Part shown: positions 57,424 through 64,000 of the stretch, piece after piece
Layout: each line of letters begins with the position of its first letter
Position numbering within the stretch: position 1 is the stretch's first letter
Assembly: GCA_030678995.1 (NCBI GenBank)
Contig: JAUXTQ010000020.1
Span: forward strand, 1 to 64,000
Length of the DNA stretch: 64,000 nucleotides
DNA from: Caulobacter sp.
GTDB lineage: Bacteria; Pseudomonadota; Alphaproteobacteria; Caulobacterales; Caulobacteraceae
Direction: 5' to 3'
Notes under the pieces: generated by a model
Told to the model about the DNA's origin: nothing
The model's input: the letters and a program-made list of their open reading frames with translations, nothing else
Databases searched by the model: none
Program-made: the position numbers and the translations under genes

Positions 57424-57595
57424 CGGGGCAAGCCCGACAACGGTTCGGCAACTGGGTACGCGACGGACCTGAAGACCTGCCTCGCTTTCCGCGTCTCTTC
57501 AGGGATCGCCAACATCCCCGAACGCGACTCGCAGGATAACCACGAACAGCGACAGGTCCAAGACGGGCGATCCTCGGGACCGCCGGCGGGCAAAG
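57424..57595. other. Intergenic region upstream of the HNH gene
   Basis: About 170 bp holding the presumed HNH promoter. No ORF or hairpin stands out. Confidence 0.4.
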
Positions 57596-57619
57596 AAAAA
57601 GGGGCGCTCGCGGCGCCCC
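57596..57619 (-). terminator. Rho-independent terminator
   Basis: On the minus strand, GGGGCGC pairs with GCGCCCC around CGCGA and is followed by TTTTTC. It lies 75 bp downstream of the 37-aa membrane peptide gene. Confidence 0.85.
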
Positions 57620-57693
57620 TCGTCAGGCCGACCCGCCGTCCACCCCGGGGGATCGGGGGGACGAAACGGGATCGAATGGTCTTCTCGAGGCCG

Positions 57694-57807
57694 TTACGCG
57701 CCGAGCAGGGCGGTGGCCCCGGCCGCGGCGGCGCCGAGGACCAGGAAGAAGACGACGCTCGAACGGTCGAAAAAGCGTTCGAAGCTGATGAGCTTGGAGA
57801 TAGTCAT
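57694..57807 (-). CDS. 37-aa membrane peptide
   Basis: A very short gene, supported by an AAGGA site about 10 nt before the ATG and by the terminator downstream. The product starts MTISKLISFERFFDRSS and continues as one hydrophobic helix rich in Ala and Gly (VVFFLVLGAAAAGATALL), ending LGA. The N-terminal 17 residues are amphipathic, so it may lie on the inner membrane. It faces the TetR gene across a 163-bp region carrying repeated operator-like sites, so it may be a TetR target. No family recognised. Confidence 0.6.
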   Translation of the reverse strand: MTISKLISFERFFDRSSVVFFLVLGAAAAGATALLGA

Positions 57808-57884
57808 GACACACAATCCTTAAGTTTGGGCCCCTGTTTGATCGGAGCCCCCCAATTAGACCCCCGGGGGAGCGGGGGCTGTTC

Positions 57885-57949
57885 GATCTGAACGATGTTT
57901 AAATAACACCGATCTGAACGGCGTCAAGATGATCTTTACACCGTTCGGA
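57885..57949. promoter_or_regulatory. Repeated operator-like sites between the peptide gene and tetR
   Basis: GATCTGAACG occurs at 57885-57894 and again at 57910-57919 (25-bp spacing). An inverted form CGTTCGGAT lies at 57941-57949. The stretch is AT-rich and lies just before the tetR start. TetR proteins usually bind such repeats upstream of their own gene, so autoregulation and control of the divergent peptide is a fair inference. Confidence 0.55.
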
Positions 57950-57970
57950 TAGAGTTTTATCGTGACCGCT

Positions 57971-58606
57971 ATGAGCGAAGCTGCAATCGCCGAGACCCGG
58001 CCCTATCACCACGGCGATCTGCGTCGCGCCCTCGTGGACGCGGCCCGCCGGATTCTGGAGAACGAGGGCCCCAGCGCCCTGTCTCTGCGTGCGGTTGCGC
58101 GGGAGGCGGGCGTCAGCCCGGCGGCCCCGTATCACCACTTCAAGGACAAGGGCGAACTGCTCGACGCGGTGGCCCATGTGGGCTGGGACATGCTCGGCGA
58201 CTGCATGACCGGGGCCAAGGCGCGTGCGGCCGACCTCGCCGCCCTGATGACCGAGATCGGCGTCTCCTACGTGCAGTTCTCGCAACAGCACCCGGCGCTC
58301 TATCGCGTGATGTACGACTGCTCGCGCGACAAGGATGAGCTGCCCGAGGGCATGCAGGACAACGAGGACAGCGCCTACTGTCTGGTGCGGGAGACCTTCC
58401 GCCGGGTGGCCGGGCCCGAGGTCCAGGAGGTCGATATCGAGCTGGCGACCATCGCCGCCTGGTGCGCCGCCCACGGCCTGGCCGAAATGAGCACCTTCAA
58501 GCAGTTCGAAGGCCTGAAGGAGGGCCTCGGCGGCGAGGAGGCGTTCCTGCGCGGCGTCCTGGGCCACCTGGGCATGTTCCAGCCGAGCCGGCCGCTCAAG
58601 ACCTGA
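57971..58606 (+). CDS. TetR/AcrR family transcriptional regulator
   Basis: The start is the ATG giving MSEAAIAETRPYHHGDL; a GTG 9 bp earlier is also possible. The 211-aa regulator has the TetR DNA-binding domain, LVDAARRILENEGPSALSLRAVAREAGVSPAAPYHHFKDKGELLDAVA, and a C-terminal ligand/dimer domain containing TMIEIG-like and YRVMYDCSRDKDEL segments. The ligand is unknown. It is divergent from a small membrane-peptide gene, with operator-like repeats between. Confidence 0.92.
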   Translation: MSEAAIAETRPYHHGDLRRALVDAARRILENEGPSALSLRAVAREAGVSPAAPYHHFKDKGELLDAVAHVGWDMLGDCMTGAKARAADLAALMTEIGVSYVQFSQQHPALYRVMYDCSRDKDELPEGMQDNEDSAYCLVRETFRRVAGPEVQEVDIELATIAAWCAAHGLAEMSTFKQFEGLKEGLGGEEAFLRGVLGHLGMFQPSRPLKT

Positions 58607-58674
58607 TCGGGGGAACGGCGGCGGGCGCGGGCCGTTAGGCCTGCTGACCCCCAGCCGCTGAAAGTGAGCGCCCC

Positions 58675-59097
58675 ATGCTGATCTCTGATGTGATGACCGC
58701 CAACCCGCAGGTCGCCAAACCCTCCGACACCATCGCCGACGTGGCGCGCCGCATGAACGCGACCGACGCCGGGGCCATCCCCGTGGTCGAGGACGGCCAC
58801 ATCCGCGGGATTATCACCGACCGTGACATCGTCCTGCGCGTGGTCGGCGAGCAGCGCAGCTTCGACACGAAGGTCGAGGAAGTGATGACCACCGAGGTCC
58901 AGACCTGCCGCGAGGACGCCCCGATCGCCGACGTCATCTTCCAGATGACCGACAAGCAGGTCCGCCGCATCCTGATCGTCGACGGCGCCGACAGGCTGAC
59001 CGGCATCGTCTCGCTGGGCGACGTGGCCCAGGAGGCCTCTGCCCGCAAGGCCGGCGCGGTGCTGGAGGACATCTCCGAGGCCCCCGCCAACAACTGA
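58675..59097 (+). CDS. Two-CBS-domain protein
   Basis: The 140-aa protein has two CBS domains: MLISDVMTANPQVAKPSDTIADVARRM with AIPVVEDGHIRGIITDRDIVLRVVG, and KVEEVMTTEVQTCREDAPIADVIFQMTDKQVRRILIVDGADRLTGIVSLGDVAQ. Each carries the G-hyd-hyd-TDRD/S-x-x-D nucleotide-binding pattern. Such standalone CBS pairs bind AMP, ATP or NAD-type nucleotides and modulate partners. Cytosolic. The final ~20 residues are a free tail. Monocistronic; 68 bp after tetR on the same strand. Confidence 0.93.
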   Translation: MLISDVMTANPQVAKPSDTIADVARRMNATDAGAIPVVEDGHIRGIITDRDIVLRVVGEQRSFDTKVEEVMTTEVQTCREDAPIADVIFQMTDKQVRRILIVDGADRLTGIVSLGDVAQEASARKAGAVLEDISEAPANN

Positions 59098-59131
59098 TGC
59101 GAAATGGCGCTCGGCGGTCTACACACGGCCG

Positions 59132-59992
59132 GTGAGCGCCTCCTTCGTCACCCGTTTCGCCCCCTCCCCCACGGGATTCCTGCATCGTGGGCACGCCTTC
59201 TCGGCGCTGACCGCGTTCGCCTTCGCGCGCCGCAAGCGGGGACGCTTCCTCCTGCGCATCGAGGACATCGATGCGACCCGCTGCCGGCCCGAGTTCGAAG
59301 CCGCGATCCTCGAGGACCTCGCCTGGCTGGGTCTGGAATGGGAACAGCCGGTCCGCCGCCAGTCCGAGCACATGGCCGACTACGAGGCGGCGCTTGAGAC
59401 CCTGCGCGCCCGGGGCCTCATCTATCGCTGCTTCCGCACCCGCAAGGATCTGGCCGAAGCGGCCCTGAGCGCGCCGCACGGGCCCGCTGAGCCGTTCACC
59501 GGCGGGCCGATCCACCCCAACGAAGAGGACCGCTGGCTCGACGAGGGCAAGAGCTTCGCCTGGCGGCTGTCGATCGCCGCCGCCCGTGAGGCCCTCGGCC
59601 CCGCCTTCCACCACCTGACCTTCCGCGAGGAGGGCGAGGGGCCCACCGGCCAGCATGGCAAGATCACCGCGAGGCCTGAGCTGGCCGGCGACGTGGTGCT
59701 GGCCCGCAAGGACGTCGGCGTCGCCTATCACCTGGCCGTGGTCGTCGATGACGCCCTGCAGGGGGTCACCCACGTGGTGCGGGGCGCCGACCTGTTCGAG
59801 GCGGCCCACACGCAGCGGCTGCTGCAGGCCCTGCTGGACCTGCCGACGCAGGCCTACCGCCACCACCGCCTGCTGCTCGACGCCGGGGGCCGCCGCTTCG
59901 CCAAGCGCGACAAGGCCGAAACCCTGCGCGACATCCGCGAGCGCGGCGTCACGGCCGAGCAGCTGCGGGCAGAGCTGGGCTTCGCCGAATGA
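59132..59992 (+). CDS. gluQ: Glutamyl-Q tRNA(Asp) synthetase
   Basis: The start is a GTG. The 286-aa protein is a truncated glutamyl-tRNA synthetase with FAPSPTGFLHRGHAFSAL (HIGH motif region), RFLLRIEDIDATRC, YRCFRTRKDL, and KRDKAETLRD in place of KMSKS, but no anticodon-binding domain. This is the GluQRS form, which attaches glutamate to queuosine 34 of tRNA-Asp. It lies 34 bp after the CBS gene and overlaps the DMT exporter gene by 4 bp. Confidence 0.93.
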   Translation: MSASFVTRFAPSPTGFLHRGHAFSALTAFAFARRKRGRFLLRIEDIDATRCRPEFEAAILEDLAWLGLEWEQPVRRQSEHMADYEAALETLRARGLIYRCFRTRKDLAEAALSAPHGPAEPFTGGPIHPNEEDRWLDEGKSFAWRLSIAAAREALGPAFHHLTFREEGEGPTGQHGKITARPELAGDVVLARKDVGVAYHLAVVVDDALQGVTHVVRGADLFEAAHTQRLLQALLDLPTQAYRHHRLLLDAGGRRFAKRDKAETLRDIRERGVTAEQLRAELGFAE

Positions 59993-60879
59993 CCGAGGCC
60001 GAAACGCCGCACACCACCTCCCGCGGCGCCGCCCTCGCGGCCCTGGTCTTCGGGGCCTGCGCCATCGGGTTCGCGCCGATCTTCGTGCGGATGACCGAGA
60101 CCGGGCCGGCGGCGGCGGGCTTCTGGCGGCTGTTCCTGGCCCTGCCGATCCTTGCGGTGCTGGCCCTGCGCGACGGCGGCGGCGTGCGCACCCTGCCGTC
60201 GAAGGCCATGCTGATCGCCGGGCTGTTCTTCGCCATGGACCTGTCGTTCTGGCACTACGGGGTCAAGCTGACCTCGGTGGCCAACGCCACGGTGCTGACC
60301 AACCTCTCGCCGGTGGTGGTCACGGCGGTCGCCTGGTTCGCGTTTCGCGAGAGACCGGGGCGGATCTTCATCGCGGGCCTGGCCATGGCCATCGCCGGCG
60401 CCTGGACCATGGCGGCAGGGGCCGACAAGAGCCAGGCCATCGCCCCGCTGCTGGGCGACCTGCTCTCGCTGGCCACGGCGGTCTGGTACGCCCTCTATTT
60501 CATCGCCATGCGCCAGGCGCGGCAGGGCGCGGGGGCCTCGCGGGCGATGTTCTGGTCGACGCTGGTGAGCACGCCGATCCTGCTGGTGGCGGCCTTCGGC
60601 ATGGGCGAGGAGATCATCCCGGCCTCAGGCGCGGGCTGGCTGGCCTGCGTGGGGCTGGCGGCGGTGCATGTGGCCGGCCAAGGCTCGATCGCCTGGGCCC
60701 TCGGCCGCCTGCCCGCCTCGATCGCCTCGGTGGTGGTGCTGGCCCAGCCGGTGGTCGCCGCGGTGGCCGGCTGGATCCTGTTCCACGAGGCCCTGACCCT
60801 GCTGCAGATGCTCGGCGGGGTCCTGACCCTGGCCGGCGTGGTGGTGGCCCAGCGGGCCCCGGTTCAGCGCGCCCAGTAG
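59989..60879 (+). CDS. DMT family transporter (EamA type)
   Basis: The 296-aa membrane protein has about ten helices in two EamA domains: AALVFGACAIGFAPIFVRMTETGP and TSVANATVLTNLSPVVVTAVAWFAFRE in the first; LPASIASVVVLAQPVVAAVAGWILFHE and LLQMLGGVLTLAGVVVAQR in the second. It exports or imports small metabolites such as amino acids; the substrate is unknown. It is co-translated with gluQ (ATGA overlap) and converges with the GNAT gene, overlapping it by 16 bp. Confidence 0.9.
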   Translation: MTEAETPHTTSRGAALAALVFGACAIGFAPIFVRMTETGPAAAGFWRLFLALPILAVLALRDGGGVRTLPSKAMLIAGLFFAMDLSFWHYGVKLTSVANATVLTNLSPVVVTAVAWFAFRERPGRIFIAGLAMAIAGAWTMAAGADKSQAIAPLLGDLLSLATAVWYALYFIAMRQARQGAGASRAMFWSTLVSTPILLVAAFGMGEEIIPASGAGWLACVGLAAVHVAGQGSIAWALGRLPASIASVVVLAQPVVAAVAGWILFHEALTLLQMLGGVLTLAGVVVAQRAPVQRAQ

Positions 60880-61589
60880 CGGTAGCGGTAGGCTTCGCGG
60901 AAGCCGAGCTTCTCGTAGAGGGCCACCGCATTGACGTTGTAGGCCTCGACCTGGAGGTAGCTGCGGGTCGCCCCCGCGTCCTGCGCCGCGCCCAGCAGGG
61001 CCGCGACGATCCGGCCCGCCAGCCCCTTGCGGCGGTGTTTCGGCGAGGTGCGCATCACCGAGAGGCCGCCCCAGCCGCTGTCCACCGCGCAGGCCCCGAC
61101 CGCCGCCGGTTCGCCGTCCACATCGATGCGGGCGAAAAACATCGGCTGCGGGATACGGCGCAGGGTGGCCAGACGCTCGTCGGCGTCGGCCTGGTCACGG
61201 TAGAGGGCCTCGAACATCACCGCCTGGAAGCCGGCGTCGGGCTCGGTCAGCAGGGTGACGCCGTCGTTGATCCCGCCCACCGGGCCGACCATCACCGACG
61301 TTTCGGTATTGGGCGCATAGCCGCGCGCCGTCAGCCGTGCCGCCAGGTCAACCGGCGCCGTGGGCCCGTCCACCGTCTTGAACTTCGGCGGCAGCCCGTG
61401 GCCGGCGTACCAAGCTTCGACGGCCTCCAGCGCCTCGGCCACCGGCCGGTCCGGCGCCTCCAGCGCCCAGCAGGTGTTGGCCCGTCCGGTATGGCCCGTC
61501 GAGGCGTTCAGCCGCCAGCCACCGAGCCGAGCCGTGTGCAGCGCCGGCCAGGCGCGGGCCGAGACGTCCTCGAGTTCGATGATGTCCAA
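60864..61589 (-). CDS. GNAT family N-acetyltransferase
   Basis: The start was set at a TTG that follows AGGGGGCGAG, giving LDIIELEDVSARAWPALHTARL; an ATG at 61655 would add 22 basic residues. The 241-aa protein has an N-terminal half with TARLGGWRLNASTGHTGRAN and a C-terminal GNAT domain with SVMRTSPKHRRKGLAGRIVAALLGAA (acetyl-CoA site) and VEAYNVNAVALYEKLGFREAYRYRYW. The substrate is unknown. Its 3' end overlaps the DMT gene. Confidence 0.85.
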   Translation of the reverse strand: MDIIELEDVSARAWPALHTARLGGWRLNASTGHTGRANTCWALEAPDRPVAEALEAVEAWYAGHGLPPKFKTVDGPTAPVDLAARLTARGYAPNTETSVMVGPVGGINDGVTLLTEPDAGFQAVMFEALYRDQADADERLATLRRIPQPMFFARIDVDGEPAAVGACAVDSGWGGLSVMRTSPKHRRKGLAGRIVAALLGAAQDAGATRSYLQVEAYNVNAVALYEKLGFREAYRYRYWAR

Positions 61590-61671
61590 ACTCGCCCCCT
61601 GAGCGCATCGCGGCCTGATACGCGCCGTTAACCATAATTCGCGAAGGTTCCCCATCATCTGGAGGATTCCC

Positions 61672-62148
61672 ATGCGCCGCCTAAACTGGATTGTGCTGTC
61701 GATTGCAACCATGCTGGCCGCCAGCCAGGTCCAAGCGGCGCCCGCCGTGTCCATCCTCGATCAGTTCGAGGCCTCGAACTCGGCCGTGGTCTTCAGGGAA
61801 CACCCTGACCTCGCCCGCCTCACCACGGTTGGCTCTTCGCGGGGACAGACCTACACCTCGTTGCCGGAGGAACTGACGGCGGCGCTGACGCGCGTCCAGA
61901 CCATGATGGCCGACGTGGACACCGGCTGGTCCGAAGTAATCGAGATGCGCGTCCTGACCACCTCCGAGCCCGACAGGGTCGCGGTGGCGGCCCTGATTGC
62001 CGTGGACCCCCGCCTGGCGGGCCGGCCCGTCAGCTACCGGGTTCTCGATCGCCTCTCGGCGCCGCGCGCCAAGGTGGGCCTGGACGTGCTGGTGAAGAGC
62101 CCCGCGGCGGTTCAGGCGACCGCCCGACGGTACGGCGCGGGTCGCTAG
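61672..62148 (+). CDS. Secreted protein, possibly RidA-like fold
   Basis: The 158-aa precursor has a signal peptide (WIVLSIATMLAASQVQAAP, cleavage near 23). The mature part has SSRGQTYTSLPEELTAALTRVQTMMADVDTGWSEVIEMRVLTTSEPD, AVAALIAVDPRLAG and RAKVGLDVLVKSPAAV. The helix-then-strand order and V..M.....GW..V....V pattern faintly recalls YjgF/RidA proteins, but the catalytic Arg pattern is not clear. If so, it would be an unusual exported member. Divergent from the GNAT gene (82 bp). Confidence 0.5.
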   Translation: MRRLNWIVLSIATMLAASQVQAAPAVSILDQFEASNSAVVFREHPDLARLTTVGSSRGQTYTSLPEELTAALTRVQTMMADVDTGWSEVIEMRVLTTSEPDRVAVAALIAVDPRLAGRPVSYRVLDRLSAPRAKVGLDVLVKSPAAVQATARRYGAGR

Positions 62149-62154
62149 CGCGCC

Positions 62155-62193
62155 AAACAAAACGGGCGCCGATCCTCCCGGAACCGGCGCCCG
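62155..62193 (-). terminator. Rho-independent terminator of the cold-shock gene
   Basis: On the minus strand, CGGGCGCC pairs with GGCGCCCG around a 15-nt loop containing TTCCGGGAGG, followed by TTTTGTTT. It lies 22 bp downstream of the cold-shock stop codon. Confidence 0.85.
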
Positions 62194-62214
62194 CGATCCG
62201 TGCCGTGACGGAGC

Positions 62215-62418
62215 CTAGTCCGCCTTGAGGTTGGTCGCCGCCAGCTTGCCGCGCTCCTCGACGACCTCGAAGCTGACCTTCTGGCCCTCATCGAGACCGC
62301 GCAGGCCGGCCTTTTCCACCGCACTGACGTGCACGAACACGTCCTTGCCGCCATCATCCGGCTGAATGAAGCCGAACCCCTTGGTCGAGTTGAACCACTT
62401 CACCGTTCCGCTGGCCAT
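62215..62418 (-). CDS. Cold-shock domain protein (CspA family)
   Basis: The 67-aa protein starts [20 protein letters not shown]. It has RNP1 (KGFGFI) and RNP2 (VFVHVS) and ends ...[13 protein letters not shown]. It is a single cold-shock domain that binds single-stranded RNA or DNA and melts RNA hairpins. A longer upstream frame adds 55 unrelated residues and is rejected. A strong terminator follows. It is one of the most typical genes of alphaproteobacteria. Confidence 0.97.
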   Translation of the reverse strand: MASGTVKWFNSTKGFGFIQPDDGGKDVFVHVSAVEKAGLRGLDEGQKVSFEVVEERGKLAATNLKAD

Positions 62419-62515
62419 GCTGGTCGTCTCCCTGATCCAAGGCGCGAATTGGCGAGAAAAGTGCGCACTTAGGATTTGGGCGGTCAACCCAGAAAGGCGC
62501 GCCTGTGTGGATTCA

Positions 62516-62541
62516 GGGACAGACACCAGGGTGTCTGTCCC
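62516..62541. repeat. GGGACAGACACC palindrome
   Basis: GGGACAGACACC, loop AG, GGTGTCTGTCCC. It lies about 100 bp upstream of the cold-shock start and 165 bp before the enoyl-CoA hydratase gene. A related half-element, GGGGACACACACTGTTTGTT, follows near 62560. Confidence 0.9.
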
Positions 62542-62706
62542 GCGGCGGTTCATGAACGGGGGACACACACTGTTTGTTGCCAAACAACAAAACGACGACT
62601 GATCAAAGATTGAGCGCCCTCACTGGCGGGCGCTTCTTGAGGCTGAAGGCTTGTCCATCGCCGCTGGGGGGCGCTCGATAGGCGGTCGGAAATCGGAGGA
62701 CCGCCC

Positions 62707-63507
62707 ATGACCGCCCAGCCCGTCGTCCGGAGCGAGGAACCGGTCCTGCTGTCACGCGTCGGCGACGTCGTCACCCTGACGCTCAATCGCCCCGACCAGT
62801 TCAACGCCCTGTCGGATGAGATGCTGGCGGCGCTGGGCGCGGCGCTCGACCGGCTCGCGGCCGACGACAGCCTGCGCTGCCTGGTCATCGCCGGGGCCGG
62901 CCGGGCCTTCTGCGCCGGGCACGACCTGCGGCAGATGCGCGGCAGGCCGGACGAGGCCTACTACCGGGACCTGTTCGCCCGGTGCGGTGAGGTCATGCTG
63001 GCCATCGCCGCCTTCCCCGTGCCGGTGGTCGCGCGGGTGCACGGCGTGGCGACGGCGGCGGGCTGCCAGCTGGTCGCGGCCTGCGACCTGGCGGTGGCCG
63101 GCGAGAGCGCGCGGTTCGCTGTCTCGGGCATCAATGTCGGCCTGTTCTGTTCGACCCCGGCCGTGCCGCTGTCGCGGGCGGTCGGCTCGAAGCTTGCGCT
63201 CGACATGCTGTTCACCGGCCGGTTCATCAGCGCCGCCGAGGCCCTGGCCAACGGGCTGGTCAGCCGCATCGCGCCGGACGCCGACCTGGACGCCGCCGTC
63301 GACGCCCTGACCGGCGAGATCGCCGCCAAGAGCCCCGTCGCCATCCGCACCGGCAAGGCCATGTTCGCCCGCCAGGCCGCCCTGCCGCTGGACCAGGCCT
63401 ATGCCTATGCCGGCGAGGTGATGGCGCGGAACATGATGGCCGACGACGCTGCCGAGGGCATCGACGCGTTTATCGGCAAGCGCAAGCCGGCGTGGACGGG
63501 GCGGTAG
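62707..63507 (+). CDS. Enoyl-CoA hydratase/isomerase family protein
   Basis: The 266-aa crotonase-fold protein has VVTLTLNRPDQFNALSDEML, IAGAGRAFCAGHDLRQM (oxyanion hole), and ARVHGVATAAGCQLVAACDLAVAGESARFAVSGINVGLF. ALANGLVSRIAPDADL follows in the trimerisation region. The usual first catalytic Glu of the hydratase signature is replaced (GCQLVAACD rather than GGGCELAL-like), so the exact reaction (hydratase, isomerase or other crotonase) is uncertain. No CoA-ligase or dehydrogenase neighbours it. Monocistronic. Confidence 0.88.
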   Translation: MTAQPVVRSEEPVLLSRVGDVVTLTLNRPDQFNALSDEMLAALGAALDRLAADDSLRCLVIAGAGRAFCAGHDLRQMRGRPDEAYYRDLFARCGEVMLAIAAFPVPVVARVHGVATAAGCQLVAACDLAVAGESARFAVSGINVGLFCSTPAVPLSRAVGSKLALDMLFTGRFISAAEALANGLVSRIAPDADLDAAVDALTGEIAAKSPVAIRTGKAMFARQAALPLDQAYAYAGEVMARNMMADDAAEGIDAFIGKRKPAWTGR

Positions 63508-63512
63508 CCGCC

Positions 63513-63553
63513 GGGGACATGTTCGGATTGCACAGCAATCCGTACGTGTCCCC
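63513..63553. repeat. GGGGACATGTTCGGATTG imperfect palindrome
   Basis: GGGGACATGTTCGGATTG faces CAATCCGTACGTGTCCCC with two mismatches around CACAG. It begins 5 bp after the enoyl-CoA hydratase stop. It is a member of the GGGGACA-edged group. Confidence 0.8.
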
Positions 63554-63592
63554 ATCTTTCCGCGTGTGAATGATCACCGCCCGCGCCCGCTT

Positions 63593-63635
63593 GGGGACAC
63601 GTACGCATTTGCGGGGCAAATGCGAACATGTCCCC
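63593..63635. repeat. GGGGACACGTACGCATTTGC imperfect palindrome
   Basis: GGGGACACGTACGCATTTGC faces GCAAATGCGAACATGTCCCC around GGG, with two mismatches. The half-sites match those of 63513-63553. It lies 16 bp before the end of the thioredoxin-like gene. Confidence 0.8.
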
Positions 63636-63651
63636 CGCGTCCAGCTGTCCC

Positions 63652-64000
63652 CTACTCTTTCAGCAACGCCTCCACCAGCCCTCGCACTTCCTTGCTGTTC
63701 CAGTCGGCGGGGGCGGACAGGCGGGCGCGTTCGCGGCCCTGGCGGTCGTAGATGATGGTGGTGGGGAAGCCCTGGGCCTTGGGGGTCATTGAGAAGGCCA
63801 GTTTGTAGCCCGCATCGCGATAGAGCTTCAGCGGCGCGTTCTTCGCGATCTCGGCCTGGGCCAGGTTCAGGGCGTCGTCGCGGTCGACGCTGATCGCCAG
63901 CACGGTCACCGGCCGGGTCTGATACGCGGCTTGCAATGCCGCCAACGTCGGCATCTCGATCTTGCAGGGCGCGCACCAGGTGGCCCACAGATTGACCACT
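63652..64000 (-). CDS. TlpA/ResA-like thioredoxin protein (5' end outside the window)
   Basis: The frame is open to the window edge, so the N-terminus (probably a signal peptide or anchor) is missing; about 115 residues are visible. The thioredoxin active site is WATWCAPCKIEMP near the visible start. TVLAISVDRDDALNLAQAEI, GFPTTIIYDRQGRERAR (cis-Pro in FPTT) and a C-terminal helix LVEALLKE follow. It is a TlpA/ResA/CcmG-type reductase likely facing the periplasm, for cytochrome c maturation or disulfide reduction. Its exact partner cannot be told from the visible part. Confidence 0.88.
   Translation of the reverse strand, partial: VVNLWATWCAPCKIEMPTLAALQAAYQTRPVTVLAISVDRDDALNLAQAEIAKNAPLKLYRDAGYKLAFSMTPKAQGFPTTIIYDRQGRERARLSAPADWNSKEVRGLVEALLKE

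Overview
The window is about 64 kb of very GC-rich DNA (well over two-thirds G+C by eye) from an alphaproteobacterium. Gene content and style suggest the order Caulobacterales, close to Phenylobacterium or Caulobacter: dense operons with 4-bp ATGA/GTGA overlaps, PilZ, YbjN, SIMPL, DUF2239 and HNH proteins typical of that group, and many short palindromic repeats between genes. The genus is an inference. There is no integrase, transposase, plasmid origin, prophage block, rRNA operon or CRISPR array.

Layout. 0.3-1.5 kb: a nitroreductase and a c-type cytochrome lipoprotein. 1.76-7.3 kb: a CsgG-family protein followed by seven secreted proteins arranged as two copies of a three-gene module (C-A-B, then C-D-A-B), ending in an overlapping YkgJ-type cysteine-cluster protein. 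This looks like an undescribed envelope or secretion locus. 7.4-10.7 kb: sorbosone-dehydrogenase-like lipoprotein, thiolase, flavin reductase. 10.8-13.8 kb: a FemAB-like GNAT, GT2 and JmjC/cupin-like trio, probably for a surface glycan. 13.9-19.7 kb: housekeeping genes (free-methionine sulfoxide reductase, EVE, GIY-YIG, tRNA-Ile2, SIMPL, panD, a small regulator with a membrane partner, a second nitroreductase).

19.7-33.2 kb is the accessory stretch. It holds a 1161-aa nuclease-NACHT-repeat protein that looks like an antiphage STAND NTPase. Ordinary genes follow (acyl-CoA synthetase, DUF2239, GIY-YIG, GNAT, MFS). Then come small ORFs separated by near-identical 31-bp repeats, and a strikingly AT-richer two-gene unit: a membrane GTPase and a C-terminally anchored membrane protein.

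33.2-43.6 kb: thiC under a TPP riboswitch, a YpfJ-type metallopeptidase, two tandem TPR paralogues, a D-cysteine desulfhydrase/Asp-Glu racemase pair, two tandem YbjN paralogues, a sugar-cation symporter, a pterin dehydratase and a GH172 enzyme. 43.7-47.4 kb: tRNA-Leu(CAA) and a secreted two-gene unit whose second product has three copies of an unrecognised domain of about 125 residues. 47.4-53.8 kb: tyrosine/homogentisate degradation (HPPD, homogentisate dioxygenase, fumarylacetoacetase, MarR), with an asparaginase, a cupin, an orphan 91-aa protein and a His-rich membrane protein in the same overlapping operon.

53.8-64 kb: GFA protein, a YqaA-DsbB-Coq7 operon, PilZ, HNH, a 37-aa membrane peptide facing a TetR regulator, CBS protein, GluQ, DMT exporter, GNAT, cold-shock protein, enoyl-CoA hydratase, and a TlpA-like thioredoxin cut by the window edge.

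The best candidates for an undescribed system are the CsgG-linked duplicated secreted module (1.76-6.57 kb), the membrane GTPase pair (31.67-33.15 kb) and the nuclease-NACHT gene (19.7-23.2 kb). All function calls rest on motif reading alone; no database search was run.
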